From the NCBI RefSeq assembly GCF_022012295.1, contig NZ_JAKLTN010000002.1, forward strand, positions 1,054,001 through 1,118,000: a DNA stretch of 64,000 nt. The letters are read 5' to 3'. This stretch comes from Dechloromonas hankyongensis (GTDB lineage: Bacteria > Pseudomonadota > Gammaproteobacteria > Burkholderiales > Rhodocyclaceae). Shown in pieces: positions 9,765-18,976 of the stretch; within the stretch, counting starts at the first letter, position 1, and every line of letters begins with the position of its first letter. The translations under genes were made by a program, and so were the position numbers. Below the pieces are notes generated by a model. The model made no database searches, was not told where the DNA came from, and saw only the letters and a list, made by a program, of their open reading frames with translations.

Positions 9765-10615
9765 GCGCTCAACAGAAAATCGCGGACGACGCCGATCTGG
9801 TCGTCCGACTGGAACATTGGGGCGTGGCCCACGCCGGGAATTTCGGCCAGTTTGGCGCGCGGCCCGCGGCTGCCCATGGTCTGCCAGGTGTCACGCGTCA
9901 GCAGGTCGGACTCCGCCCCCCGGATGGCCATGGTCGGACAGGCGATCTGGTCGTAGATCGGCCACAGTTCGATATCCTTGTCGCCGAAGGCGGCCTTGAA
10001 CGGCTCGGCGATGCGCGGATCGTAACGGAAGGCCCAGCGGCCATCCGGACGCTGCACGACGCTGGTTTCTGTCAGGTGGTACCACTGCGCCTCGGTCAGC
10101 GGACCGAAAGGCAGGCTGACGAACTTGACGAAGTCCAGCGCTTCGTCGAAGGTCGCCCAGTCCGGGTCGGTGCCGACATAGGTGGCGATGCGCTGCAAGG
10201 AGTCGACGGTGATCAGCGGCCCGACGTCGTTGAGCACCAGCTTGCGGATCGGCGTTCCCTCCTGGGCGGCTAGCGCCATGCCGATCAGCCCGCCCATCGA
10301 GGTGCCGACCCAATGCACGCTATCCACGTTGAGGCGGGCGATCAGGGTCACCATGTCGGCGACGTATTGCGGAATGGCATAGCCGGCCGGGTCGCGCAGG
10401 CGGCCGCTCAGGCCGCGCCCGACCACGTCGGGGCAGATCACCCGGTAATGCCCGGACATCGCAGTGGCCAGCGCATCGAAATCGCGTCCGTTGCGGGTCA
10501 GGCCATGGACGCAGATCAGGACGCGCGGATTGTCGCGGGCGCCCCACTCGGTATAAGCCATCCGGTGCAGGCCCGACGGCCCGATGCATTGCACGGTTTG
10601 TTGAGTGAATTGCAT
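9761..10615 (-). CDS. Alpha/beta hydrolase
   Basis: 284 residues. The frame is open further upstream, but an AAGGAG ribosome binding site just ahead of the ATG at 10615 fixes the start. Motifs: CVHGLTRNGRDFDALA near the N-terminus, nucleophile elbow GTSMGG, and the late His in IPGVGHAPMF. It overlaps the next hydrolase by four bases. It begins 25 bases after the comEC C-terminal fragment ends, so it sits at the tail of the old comEC transcription unit. Substrate unknown. Confidence 0.87.
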   Translation of the reverse strand: MQFTQQTVQCIGPSGLHRMAYTEWGARDNPRVLICVHGLTRNGRDFDALATAMSGHYRVICPDVVGRGLSGRLRDPAGYAIPQYVADMVTLIARLNVDSVHWVGTSMGGLIGMALAAQEGTPIRKLVLNDVGPLITVDSLQRIATYVGTDPDWATFDEALDFVKFVSLPFGPLTEAQWYHLTETSVVQRPDGRWAFRYDPRIAEPFKAAFGDKDIELWPIYDQIACPTMAIRGAESDLLTRDTWQTMGSRGPRAKLAEIPGVGHAPMFQSDDQIGVVRDFLLSA

Positions 10616-10640
10616 GGTCATCTCCTTCCCCGGAAATGTA

Positions 10641-11546
10641 TCACCGGCCATGCCAATAACGGCGATGTTCTTGCCGCCAGGCGGAAATAGCCGGCCGCGA
10701 CTCATCCAGCAATATGCGTACCGCACCATCGCGGTCGGTCCGCCAGATGCGCGCGCCCATGGCCTCGTAGCGAGCCAGGACTTCCGGCTTGGGATGGCCG
10801 AAGCGGTTGCGGTAGCCAACCGGGACAACGACCTCGCCCGCCCCCACCGCGCGTAGGAAAGCCGGCGTCGACGACGTTTTCGAGCCATGGTGCGGGACCA
10901 GCATGAGGTCGGTGGCCAGGGCCTCCGGATAGCGAGCGAGCAAGGCGGCCTCGTCGGGCGCCTCGATATCCGAGGTCATGAGCATGCTTTTCCCGCCAGC
11001 CTCGACGCGCAGCACGCAGGACAAATGGTTGGGCTTGGCCTCGCCGGCATAGGCCTCAGCGCCCGGATGCAGCATCTCGAAAGCGACGCCGTCCCATATC
11101 CACTTTTGGCCGGCGACACAGCGTTCGCCGACCGAGCCGGCGACCGACGAGCGGACCGCGTCCACCATCAGCGCCGACAGGACCGATGCCGTCCCGCCCG
11201 AATGGTCGGTGTCGCGATGCGTCACCACCAGCAGGTCGATGCGCGCCAGTCCCTGCGCCCGCAGATAGGGCACCACCACCCGCTGCCCGGCGTCCGACTC
11301 GGCGCTGTACAGCGGCCCCGGATCATAGACCAGGGTGTGCTCCCGCGTCCTGATCACGGTCGCCAAGCCCTGCCCGACATCGAGCACGGTAATCCACGCC
11401 GTGCCGGGCGGCGGCTTTTCCACCGGCCAGAACAAGGCCGGCACCAGCAGCAGGCCGCCTAGCCAGCGCCCCGGATAGCCGCGCGGCAGCAGGCAGACGG
11501 CGACGCCCACCCCGGCCGCCAGCGCCGCCCACAACGGCGGTGCGGG
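10641..11546 (-). pseudogene. comEC: comEC fragment 3 of 3: C-terminal metallo-beta-lactamase-like domain
   Basis: ComEC is the inner-membrane channel through which DNA strands enter during natural transformation. This piece holds the last two membrane segments (after PAPPLWAALAAG) and the beta-lactamase-fold domain (ITVLDVGQGLATVI, VTHRDTDHSGGTAS, LMLVPHHGSKTSS). The coding frame is interrupted at the GCGGG target duplication by the left end of element A. Joining base 11541 to the other side of the transposon gives the codons for VWVAPAPPLW, exactly in frame with the middle fragment. The piece could at most be translated as a separate domain. Confidence 0.93.
11542..11546. repeat. Target-site duplication of element A, left copy
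   Basis: The five bases GCGGG lie directly outside the left terminal TGTCACTAA. The same five bases lie directly outside the right end at 31710-31714. A 5-bp duplication is what Tn7 and Tn5053/Tn402-type transposases produce. Removing one copy plus the element restores the comEC frame. Confidence 0.9.
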
Positions 11547-11604
11547 TGTCACTAAACGAGTACGCATTCCGGGCCAGATGGTCAATTGCGTACCGCATTT
11601 CGGG
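11547..11604. repeat. Left end of element A: terminal repeat plus two subterminal repeats
   Basis: After the TGTCACTAA tip come two similar direct repeats, GTACGCATTCCGGG (11560-11573) and GTACCGCATTTCGGG (11590-11604), spaced 30 bases apart. A related sequence occurs at the right end in inverted orientation (GTAACCATGCCGGAATGG read on the minus strand, 31696-31679). This layout is typical of TnsB binding sites in Tn7-like ends. Confidence 0.75.
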
Positions 11605-11839
11605 TGAAGATCCACAAGCTATTCCCCATTCGCAGGGACGAACCAAGCATATTCGTGCCCCTTGCCGGCAATGAGGCCGAATTCATGCCGTGTGTCGGTC
11701 TACTACGTTGCCGCAGATGTGGAAACCCTGTAAGCCTTATTGGACAACTCCTATCGCAACCGGGGCTGATTTCCCAATGTGTTGCACATTCTCTTGCAGG
11801 TGGCTGGGTACCTTTCGTCTCCTCAATTCTCGAGGTGAT

Positions 11840-12529
11840 TCAACTCGCCACCCACCGATCCCCCCATAAGCCATCTAGTAGTGTTCCGTTTGACACATTT
11901 AGGTAGTCGTTCAACTTCGCGCAATATCTTGTTAGACAGAGACGCTGAGCTAACTGTACATGCGCACACCATTGGTAATCGTTGCGAACCTCTTCCCAGG
12001 CATCTGGATAGAAGTTCGCCGTTACGGCTTCTATCAACAAAATTAAATCCATGGGCGGATGCGCCCAGCGGGGCTCTTTAATCGGCATGTCTAACGCACG
12101 ATCATCGTGTGCATGGCCCCCAAACTGCAGATGGTAGAGTGGCCCATGCTGAATGCTGCCATCAGGTTGCTTGTTAGCTTGATCGAAGTGCCACCTGTGT
12201 ATTCTTGCAGAATGCTGGTACCGCAACTCCAGCGAGATATCTAGTCTCCGGATAGGCGGTAGCTTTTCAATTGAGTCGTCCACCGAGACACCATCAACCG
12301 AAACCACTGGGTTATAAACATCTTGATGTCGATCAGGGCAGCCCTTGAACACCAATCCTTGTTCATGTGCGACGGAAAATGACCATGACTTCTTATCTCC
12401 TTGATTTCGCAATGCGCTGTCAAGCTTATACACAGCATCATAAGAGGCCTGATCAAGAACTCCCATACTTATAAGTTTGTCGCATATAAACCTTACGGCC
12501 GTTGCCATCTCCTTCGCCGTTGGCACCAC
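11840..12529 (-). CDS. Hypothetical protein (229 aa), partner of the upstream truncated gene
   Basis: I do not recognise this protein. The frame is open upstream to 12565, but a GTG at 12529 directly after the stop of the upstream gene, behind AAAGGGGA, is the better start; the two genes are then translationally coupled. It is acidic, rich in His, Trp and Asp in its middle (HSARIHRWHFDQANKQ, FGGHAHDDRALD), with no membrane segment. AT content is higher than in the chromosomal backbone. Together with the gene at 12531-13481 it looks like a two-gene cargo unit. Confidence 0.6.
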   Translation of the reverse strand: MVPTAKEMATAVRFICDKLISMGVLDQASYDAVYKLDSALRNQGDKKSWSFSVAHEQGLVFKGCPDRHQDVYNPVVSVDGVSVDDSIEKLPPIRRLDISLELRYQHSARIHRWHFDQANKQPDGSIQHGPLYHLQFGGHAHDDRALDMPIKEPRWAHPPMDLILLIEAVTANFYPDAWEEVRNDYQWCAHVQLAQRLCLTRYCAKLNDYLNVSNGTLLDGLWGDRWVAS

Positions 12530-12530
12530 G

Positions 12531-13481
12531 CTATTCCCCTTTAATTTTCCCTTTCCGTACCGCATCTTCGACCGGCTTATCTAAAGCGTCGATTCTCATA
12601 TCCGTACGATCAATATGCCTATCCTCTTGGATGCAGTTGAAACAAATCCGGCGGCGCTCTACTAGAGGACCACTAAGTTGTTCATGAACGGCTACCGAAT
12701 GCGCCACGAGAGTGGCGCGCTCGCAGATCGAGCACACATGGGTGATCCGTTCATTGGTTGAATTGCTCCACGCAGACTTTGCGGGCTCAAAAGCGTAGCC
12801 GAATTTTTTTGCGAGGATGGCTGTCCGTTCTTGCGCAGTAAAGCTATTCACGACACCGCCCAACCACTCTTCTAGCGCCGTCTCCACGGTTAACCTCCAC
12901 CACATCGATCTGAACCCACAAAATACCCCGGAGTAGTGCGCACCTAATCGCCGAAGTTCATCGAAAATTAGTGCCTTGCCGGCATCGCCGGCCTTTATTC
13001 CACATCGCGCAAGTACCGTTAGCTCGTCAATGAGAATGCCATTTCGGTTGATTAGTCGTTTCAGCAGGAATCTCGCGAAGATGTGCGGAATCTTAGTCGT
13101 TGCCGCCAAGTCATGAATTTCCTGATGATTTATTAAGTACTCACGTCGTTGGTCCAGACCAAAAATTTCGAATAGCTTTTCGTTGTATGGCCGCAGTTCA
13201 AGCAAGCGGGCATAACCCTCGGTTAACGCATCTAGCTTTCGCTTTTCCTCGTCAGCGTCTTTGCGCGCTGTCTTTTTGATGATGTGATCGAACAGGTCGT
13301 GCGCTGTCTTCTCCGGGTGAAAGTACTCCCGGATTTTTTCTTCCGCGGAGTGAAGCACAATGGGGAAATCTTGGTTTCCGTCATCGCTGGCCAAATCTCG
13401 TAGATATTGAGCAAGCGTCGAGGCCTTATAGCTAACCAGCAGTTCCTGCATTGCCTGCGCGGCAACAACGTCGCCCTGCAA
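12531..13481 (-). pseudogene. Hypothetical zinc-finger protein, probably 5'-truncated
   Basis: The frame encodes ~316 residues and ends with a Cys pattern: CSICERATLVAHS then RRRICFNCIQEDRH (residues ~240-285), a likely zinc ribbon. No good start is present: the only candidate is a TTG at 13481, and upstream the frame meets a TGA within eight codons. At that very place the opposite-strand TnsB-like frame also begins abruptly. I infer that both genes lost their 5' ends in one rearrangement, although a TTG-started functional protein cannot be excluded. Function not recognised. Confidence 0.55.
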
Positions 13482-13493
13482 AAACCTCGCTCG

Positions 13494-14195
13494 ATGTCGA
13501 AATCACATGACCCTAGGGAATTGTCGGTCTGGACCTTGCCGGAGTTTCGGGAGGCCTTCGAGGCTTATCTCGATAAGGTCTACGGTGAAATGGAACACTC
13601 TGCACTCGGCATGTCGCCGAAGCAAGCAATGGCGATCGGTTTGGCACAGTCAGGGCTGCGTCGGCATACCTTGATCCCCAATACCCACGACCTGTTGATC
13701 ATGTGCCTGCCGTCCACACCCAAAGGAACGGCCAAGATTGATCCCAGCCGGGGCGTGAAGATCGGCTACATCTTCTACTGGTGCCCGGCCTTCAAGAACC
13801 CAAAGCTCGCCGGTAGCGACGTTCCGGTCCGCTACGACCCCGACGACAAGTCGATGGCGATCGCCTGGCTCAAGGACCATTGGGAAACCTGCCAATCCGA
13901 ATATGCCGACCATTTCCGTGGCCGTACAGAGAAGGAAATCGAACTGATCACGCAGGAAATCACGGCGCAGAACAAGCTTACCGGCAAGCGCCGGACGATC
14001 AACGCATCGCTAATCGCCAAGCACTTGAGTAGCACGCACGCCACGGAAAAGGTCCTTCAGCAACGCCTGCGCGATAACGAAACCCATCCTGCCTCCAGAC
14101 CCAGTCATCCGGCTGCCAAACCGACCCGGTCCGAACTCGACGCCCTGGAAGATTCCTACTGGGCTAGCTTCAAGAACAAGATTTTGGGAGATTGA
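13494..14195 (+). pseudogene. TnsB/TniA-like transposase, C-terminal fragment
   Basis: About 233 residues (TnsB proteins are usually 550-700). What is left is the Mu-transposase C-terminal region: HDPRELSVWTLPEFREAF, HSALGMSPKQAM, and the beta-barrel stretch VKIGYIFYW...DVPVRYDPDD. The DDE catalytic domain and the end-binding domains are missing. The fragment begins at the junction with the divergent truncated gene. It ends one base before the TnsC-like gene, as in intact tnsB-tnsC operons. The fragment still holds the C-terminal part that in Tn7 contacts TnsC, but it cannot catalyse transposition. Confidence 0.8.
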
Positions 14196-14196
14196 C

Positions 14197-15351
14197 ATGA
14201 ACAACACGCACATCCACCCTTTCCCGATCGAATTGCTCGACGCCACTATCGAGTCACGCGTCAAATACTTCCGCAACTTCTACATCGATCATCCGAACCT
14301 GCAGTGCTGTTATGAGCATGCCATGTCGGCTATCAACAGTGCTTGCGGACCCAAGATCGTACTTGTTACCGGGCCGACAGGCGCTGGAAAGACGACGCTT
14401 GCCCGAAAGATCTACAAGGCATTGCAGAATCAATATCGCGACCAGATGGAGAAGGAGCCCGGCACCGTTCCGGTAGCTGGATTCAACGCCATTCCCCCCA
14501 ACGGAAGTTCGTTCAACTGGAAGGATTTCTATGTTCGTCTGTTGGAAAGGCATGGCGACGTCCTGACCAATCGAAAAATGCTGATTCCACGCCAGCACGA
14601 TCTCTTCGAAGGCATGTCGGCGCCCCTGCCGATCGAGCGTTCGACCACTGAAGCATTACGCCGTGCAACGGAGAAAACGCTGCAGAACCGTAAAACCAAG
14701 GTTCTGATCATCGACGAGGGGCACCACATCCTGATGGTCAACGATCCCAAGCGCCTTGAATTCCAGTTCGAAGCGCTGAAGTCGCTGACCATTGAGTCCA
14801 ACGTCGTGATCGTCCTCGTCGGCACCTACAAATTGCTGGCCATTCGCGATCAAAGCGGGCAATTAGTGCGTCGCAGCGAAATCGTGCATTTTCCGCGCTA
14901 TCGCTCTCAAATCGAAGGGGAGCTCGAGAATTTCACCCTGGCGCTCAAAGAATTGATGGGCCAACTGCCACTGCCGCCCCCCCCCATTATCGACAACAAA
15001 ATGGCTCAGTATTACTTTGCCAAATCCGCGGGCAGCATCGGTATCCTGAAGGATTGGCTTGCGCGCTGCCTGGAGTATGCGCTTATTCGAGGCAAGCGGA
15101 CTATTACCCGCGAGTTCGCAGAGGAGTTCGCCCTCTCGAACAAAAGCCTGATTACGATCATTGATGAAGCTATCGACGGAGAAATTGCGCTGGAGGATAC
15201 GAGCTTCGACGCTGTCAGAGCCCTTTTGTATCGCATAGGATCAGGAAAGATATCGGCCCCCTCCAAACAGCCTGCAACGAAGAGGCCAGCAAAGGTCGGG
15301 GAACGCAAACCGACTCGGGACAAGACAGGAGACGATCATGGAAAGCGTTGA
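14197..15351 (+). CDS. TnsC/TniB-like AAA+ ATPase
   Basis: 384 residues. Walker A is GPTGAGKTTLA (residues ~58-68) and Walker B is KVLIIDEGHHI (~167-177), with an arginine-rich sensor region after VGTYKLLA. In Tn7-like elements this ATPase bridges the target selector (TniQ/TnsD) and the transposase and controls target immunity. The start lies one base after the TnsB fragment behind GGGAG; the 3' end overlaps the TniQ start by 14 bases. The C-terminal ~40 residues are basic and low-complexity (KQPATKRPAKVGERKPTRDK). Confidence 0.87.
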   Translation: MNNTHIHPFPIELLDATIESRVKYFRNFYIDHPNLQCCYEHAMSAINSACGPKIVLVTGPTGAGKTTLARKIYKALQNQYRDQMEKEPGTVPVAGFNAIPPNGSSFNWKDFYVRLLERHGDVLTNRKMLIPRQHDLFEGMSAPLPIERSTTEALRRATEKTLQNRKTKVLIIDEGHHILMVNDPKRLEFQFEALKSLTIESNVVIVLVGTYKLLAIRDQSGQLVRRSEIVHFPRYRSQIEGELENFTLALKELMGQLPLPPPPIIDNKMAQYYFAKSAGSIGILKDWLARCLEYALIRGKRTITREFAEEFALSNKSLITIIDEAIDGEIALEDTSFDAVRALLYRIGSGKISAPSKQPATKRPAKVGERKPTRDKTGDDHGKR

Positions 15352-16711
15352 TCTCTCATTCTTACCTGAATTCTCTGGATTCGATAACTTGCCGGATATT
15401 CCTCCCAGAAGCCGGTTGTTCTCACTGGAACCAATTGGGATCGGCACGCCAATGTCCGAGGGGCTGAAGTCCTACATCATTCGGCTGGCAGAAGCCTACT
15501 CGATCAGTCCTCGCCGATTGATCCGTGAGGAGTTCACCAAATTCGCTCCCGAGCTCGCCAATTACCGGTATTTCGGTCCAACTAAGTATGCAATCGCGAT
15601 CGATGGGCTCTATCGGTATAGCGAATTATTTGCAAGGTCCGTTGAAAACCTATGCGGGTTACCGGAAGCGAGAAACCTAACGCTACAGCCTCTAAACGCC
15701 CTGTTGCCTTTCACAGGGGTCGGCATGTGTGCCCCAAGGTGGTGTTCGAGTTGCTATGCCGAGATGCGCGAATCCCGTCAACAACTATATCAGCCTCTGG
15801 CATGGTCACTTGATCTCTACCATGTCTGTCCTAGGCATGAGAAAACCATGGTCGACCGATGCCCGTCATGCAACAAACTCCAGTATTTGATTCCGCGCAT
15901 CCCAATGATCGGGTATTGCTGCTATTGCGGCACATGGATGGGGAAACCACTCAACAAATCCCCACCAGCAACGTCTTTTGAGTTATGGGTGTCTACGGCA
16001 ATCGGTGAAATCATCGCTGAACTCTCCAAGCTCGGCAATCTGGCCACTCGCGACCGATTTCTAAGGCAGCTCATGGAGGCCGTCGATTGTTTTGCGGATG
16101 GCGGCCGCCGGGAGTTTTGCAGGCGAATAGGACTACCGGACGCAGCTTTTCAAATTTGGATTACCGGTGGTAAGCGGCCATGCCTCGCTCGCTGGTTAGA
16201 AATATCCTATGGACTAGGTATCGGCCCTGTCAGATTTCTCGAGGAAAAGTTCGCGTCAGTTTCCGAGACAACTGTTCTTCGCAAACTACCCTACGCACTG
16301 ACTCCTCGAGCCAGTAGCCCGCAATTGACTGCAGCTGAGCGACATGCAATCGAAGTTGAGTTGACTTCAGTAGCGGAAGCCGGCAGTGGGGCTTTTTCGG
16401 TCACTGCGCTAGCCGAAAGGCACGGACTGGCACGCCGCCATTTGCAATCCCTCTGGCCGGATCAGTGCCGAAAAATAAGCGCTGACTTCAAGGAAAATGC
16501 AAAAATCCAATGGAACGAAAAACGCGCACAGCAGTGCAGAATTACGAAGGAAACCGTCAATTCATTGCTGGAGCGCGGTCTCTATCCTAGCCAACGTACC
16601 ATGCAAAATGCTCTGAATCGCTTCGGATTGTCCTTGGTAAATCCGGCCATACGAGATGCCTACAAACAGCAACTATGGGCAAAGCTCTTGGAGAACAATG
16701 GCAATTCGTAA
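15338..16711 (+). CDS. TniQ/TnsD-like target-selection protein
   Basis: 457 residues. The N-terminal half shows the TniQ pattern: GLKSYIIRLAEAYSISP, then paired zinc knuckles CAPRWCSSCYAE (~130), YHVCPRHEKTMVDRCPSCNK (~160-180) and CCYCGTWMG (~194). The C-terminal half contains helix-turn-helix-like segments (ALAERHGLARRHLQSLWP), as expected if it reads a specific target sequence. The known role of this family is to bring TnsC and the transposase to the target site. Its presence fits insertion at a chosen site in comEC, but specificity is inference. Confidence 0.85.
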   Translation: MESVDLSFLPEFSGFDNLPDIPPRSRLFSLEPIGIGTPMSEGLKSYIIRLAEAYSISPRRLIREEFTKFAPELANYRYFGPTKYAIAIDGLYRYSELFARSVENLCGLPEARNLTLQPLNALLPFTGVGMCAPRWCSSCYAEMRESRQQLYQPLAWSLDLYHVCPRHEKTMVDRCPSCNKLQYLIPRIPMIGYCCYCGTWMGKPLNKSPPATSFELWVSTAIGEIIAELSKLGNLATRDRFLRQLMEAVDCFADGGRREFCRRIGLPDAAFQIWITGGKRPCLARWLEISYGLGIGPVRFLEEKFASVSETTVLRKLPYALTPRASSPQLTAAERHAIEVELTSVAEAGSGAFSVTALAERHGLARRHLQSLWPDQCRKISADFKENAKIQWNEKRAQQCRITKETVNSLLERGLYPSQRTMQNALNRFGLSLVNPAIRDAYKQQLWAKLLENNGNS

Positions 16712-16733
16712 AATTTTCGGAGAGGAGACCAAC

Positions 16734-16952
16734 ATGAAACGAAAAAGCGGATACCAATCCAAAAAGATCGCTATGACAGTAGTCGCCCCGAATGAACGGA
16801 TCCGTCGAATGCAGAGCTATCTCGCAAGAACTGAAGAGAAGTTCAAAGAAGTGTTGCAACTGACAACGCACCTTGGTACTGAGGCTAATGGTGTATTGGC
16901 TGGCCCAGCCAAGCGCAACAAAAAGCAATTTCTGCCGTTTGACGATGAGTAG
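16734..16952 (+). CDS. Small basic protein (72 aa) in the tns operon
   Basis: It starts at an ATG behind a strong GGAGAGGAG site, 22 bases after tniQ, and ends six bases before the exonuclease gene. The sequence begins MKRKSGYQSKKIAMTVVAP and contains a probable amphipathic helix (RRMQSYLARTEEKFKEVLQL). I do not recognise a family. Operon position makes it a candidate accessory factor of the transposon rather than random cargo. Confidence 0.6.
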   Translation: MKRKSGYQSKKIAMTVVAPNERIRRMQSYLARTEEKFKEVLQLTTHLGTEANGVLAGPAKRNKKQFLPFDDE

Positions 16953-16958
16953 TAAACA

Positions 16959-17456
16959 ATGGTCACGCTACTTTTCTTCGACTGTGAATTCACCGATCTG
17001 AGCAGTTCCGCATCGTTGATCTCAGCAGGCTTTATTAGCCAATCAGGCGAACAATTTTATGCGGAACTGTCCGACTACCCGGAAGACTCCTGTAATGATT
17101 TTGTGAAGGCAGCGGTTCTGCCCTTACTATCGCTGCGCCCGATTTCAACTGCTGACTTCATTTCGTCGCTGACTGATTGGCTCAGCTACCGGGGTGAAGA
17201 TTTCCTGTTCATCGCCGATTCAGATTGGGATCAGAAGGTACTCGCCAAGACCTTCGCCTCGATTGGCAAATCCATCCCTGACAATTGGTGGTTCCTAAAA
17301 ACGCCAGACAACTTCACCAATGGCATGCAACGCTGTTTGTTCAATGACGAAATGGCGGCGTTCTTCCTGCGCCATCGTGACCTGAAGCCACACCATGCTC
17401 TGGCAGATGCCCAAGCAATTCGCAGTGCGTATTTGCGCGCTGAGTCAGGATATTAG
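16959..17456 (+). CDS. DEDDh-type 3'-5' exonuclease
   Basis: 165 residues with the three exonuclease motifs: FFDCEF (Asp8, Glu10), IADSDWDQKVL (second Asp) and HHALADAQAIR (catalytic His and last Asp near residues 146-150). This matches RNase T/DnaQ-like and Rv2179c-like small exonucleases acting on RNA or single-stranded DNA. It follows the 72-residue gene by six bases and is probably the last gene of the tnsB-tnsC-tniQ operon. Its role there is unknown; end trimming during transposition or a defence-like role are both possible. Confidence 0.75.
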   Translation: MVTLLFFDCEFTDLSSSASLISAGFISQSGEQFYAELSDYPEDSCNDFVKAAVLPLLSLRPISTADFISSLTDWLSYRGEDFLFIADSDWDQKVLAKTFASIGKSIPDNWWFLKTPDNFTNGMQRCLFNDEMAAFFLRHRDLKPHHALADAQAIRSAYLRAESGY

Positions 17457-17489
17457 ACTGCAGCCTTAAGCACGTACAGGCGACTGTCG

Positions 17490-17678
17490 TTATTTTTCAT
17501 CCCAGACAATAGCAATGCCGGTTCCCGCCAAGGGCTGCCGCGAAACATATTCCAAACAGGTTGCAGGATGATCTGCGGCCCGATACTCCAGGTGCGCGCT
17601 ACATGCGACCACTGTCGGGTCATCGCGTAATTCGAAAGCATGATCGCAATCGATACAGACTGGCTCGGGTTTCTGCAT
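17490..17678 (-). CDS. Small Cys-rich protein (62 aa)
   Basis: Begins MQKPEPVCIDCDHAFEL behind an AAGGGAATAGG site. CxxC near the N-terminus followed by later single cysteines (VVACSAH, PATCLEY) suggests one bound zinc ion. No family recognised. It is convergent with the exonuclease gene. Confidence 0.5.
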   Translation of the reverse strand: MQKPEPVCIDCDHAFELRDDPTVVACSAHLEYRAADHPATCLEYVSRQPLAGTGIAIVWDEK

Positions 17679-17906
17679 TACCTATTCCCTTTTTCCCAAA
17701 GCATATTGAAACAGGCATTTGGCGACTCGCCGGCAATAGTCTACTAAGGCCTACGATCTGCCTGACTCTGATGGCAAGAGGCAACAATTTGGTCTTTAAC
17801 ATCATGCAAACAATGTAACGGATAGCCTTGCTGGCCAGCGTTCACCGCGCTTTAGCGTTGTACGTCGTGACAAGTATGCCTTAAAGGCGAATCGTGCAGA
17901 CTTAAT

Positions 17907-18200
17907 TCACTCGTGGGCATAGACCAACACAAGCTTGAAGCCTCCAAGGCGAGAAGACAGGAGCCAACGCACATAGAGATAAAGAAAGAAGGCGCCAGAT
18001 ACTAAGCCTGCCATTCCGGCAACCGCGGTGCCAACTGACTTTGGGACGCCCATAATGGCAAAAATAAAACCGATGACGCCACCGATTAATGCGCCAACGA
18101 TTGTTGAGCCAAGGGTTACGAGTATGCCCCGCCAGAAGAACCCCCAACAGATGTTAGCTTTTGAAGACAAAGGGAGCTCTTTGATTTCCAGTATGTTCAT
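17907..18200 (-). CDS. Small integral membrane protein (97 aa)
   Basis: Starts at MNILEIKELPLSSKANICWG and contains three hydrophobic segments (WRGILVTLGSTIVGALIGG, VIGFIFAIMG, and SVGTAVAGMAGLVSGAFFLYLY), ending RLGGFKLVLVYAHE. No family recognised. It lies 50 bases downstream of the DUF805 gene on the same strand, and the pair may form a small membrane-protein operon. Confidence 0.6.
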   Translation of the reverse strand: MNILEIKELPLSSKANICWGFFWRGILVTLGSTIVGALIGGVIGFIFAIMGVPKSVGTAVAGMAGLVSGAFFLYLYVRWLLSSRLGGFKLVLVYAHE

Positions 18201-18250
18201 GACAATTGCTGTGCTTTCGAAATAAGAATAGCCGTCTGATAGCGAACGTA

Positions 18251-18565
18251 TCAGAACCGGTTCGGTTCCTCCGCCTCCTTGGCAGACCAATAGGCCAGCA
18301 GCAGCCAGCCAATGATGGGGATGAAATAGAGCAATTGCAGCCAGCCGCTTTTGTTGACGTCGTGCAGGCGCCGGCTCCCAACCGCTAGGCTCGGTAACAA
18401 GGTGGCGAGTGAAAACAGGCCGGAGAGCTTGCTGCTGACAATCTCGGCCGCAATAGTGGCGAGGATGACGAACAAGCTCCACCACCAGAATTCGGAACGT
18501 GAAGCACGGCCGGAAAAGTCCGCGTATTTGGCAAAACACGCCGCAATGGATTCAAAAAATGTCAT
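18251..18565 (-). CDS. DUF805 family inner-membrane protein
   Basis: 104 residues from the second ATG (MTFFESIAACFAKYADFSG). The signature FSGRASRSEFWWWSLF, hydrophobic segments and VGSRRLHDVNKSGWLQLLYFIPIIGW-type pattern (read in pieces) are those of DUF805, small membrane proteins of unknown function. The end (AKEAEEPNRF) is the usual charged tail. Confidence 0.85.
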   Translation of the reverse strand: MTFFESIAACFAKYADFSGRASRSEFWWWSLFVILATIAAEIVSSKLSGLFSLATLLPSLAVGSRRLHDVNKSGWLQLLYFIPIIGWLLLAYWSAKEAEEPNRF

Positions 18566-18585
18566 GGCTTGGTGTCCTGCCATTA

Positions 18586-18762
18586 CTAAAATTGGTTGAG
18601 ATAGGTGATTACGCCGTTCCCTGCCGTATCGATGGCGCCCATCAACCAGCCTGGGGCACTTTCGTCGAATCCGCCCATTCGCATCGTATCTTCAGCCGAC
18701 CAGCACGTCAGACTCATTACGGCCAGGATCAATAGCAAAATCTTTCTCAGACAATTCATCAT
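18586..18762 (-). CDS. Small secreted protein (58 aa)
   Basis: Starts MMNCLRKILLLILAVMSLTCWS, a clear signal peptide, then a ~35-residue acidic, glycine-rich mature part (DTMRMGGFDESAPGWLMGAI). It sits 20 bases upstream of the DUF805 gene on the same strand. Function unknown; a lipobox is not convincing. Confidence 0.5.
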   Translation of the reverse strand: MMNCLRKILLLILAVMSLTCWSAEDTMRMGGFDESAPGWLMGAIDTAGNGVITYLNQF

Positions 18763-18976
18763 CCCATTCCAACTCGGAAAAATTGAATTGTCTGCTGCGG
18801 CCCACGCACCAGGCAATTAGACCAAAGTCATAGAGCAGTCTCCGAAAGAATAGGTCGTTCGATGACTTGAGAAGGGAATGATTGTCAGCAACCATGACAA
18901 CATGGCATTGCTCCGCTTGATACCTGCCATCAGAATGCCGTCTTCCGAAAAACAACGCGTTGGCATGCGATGCCTG

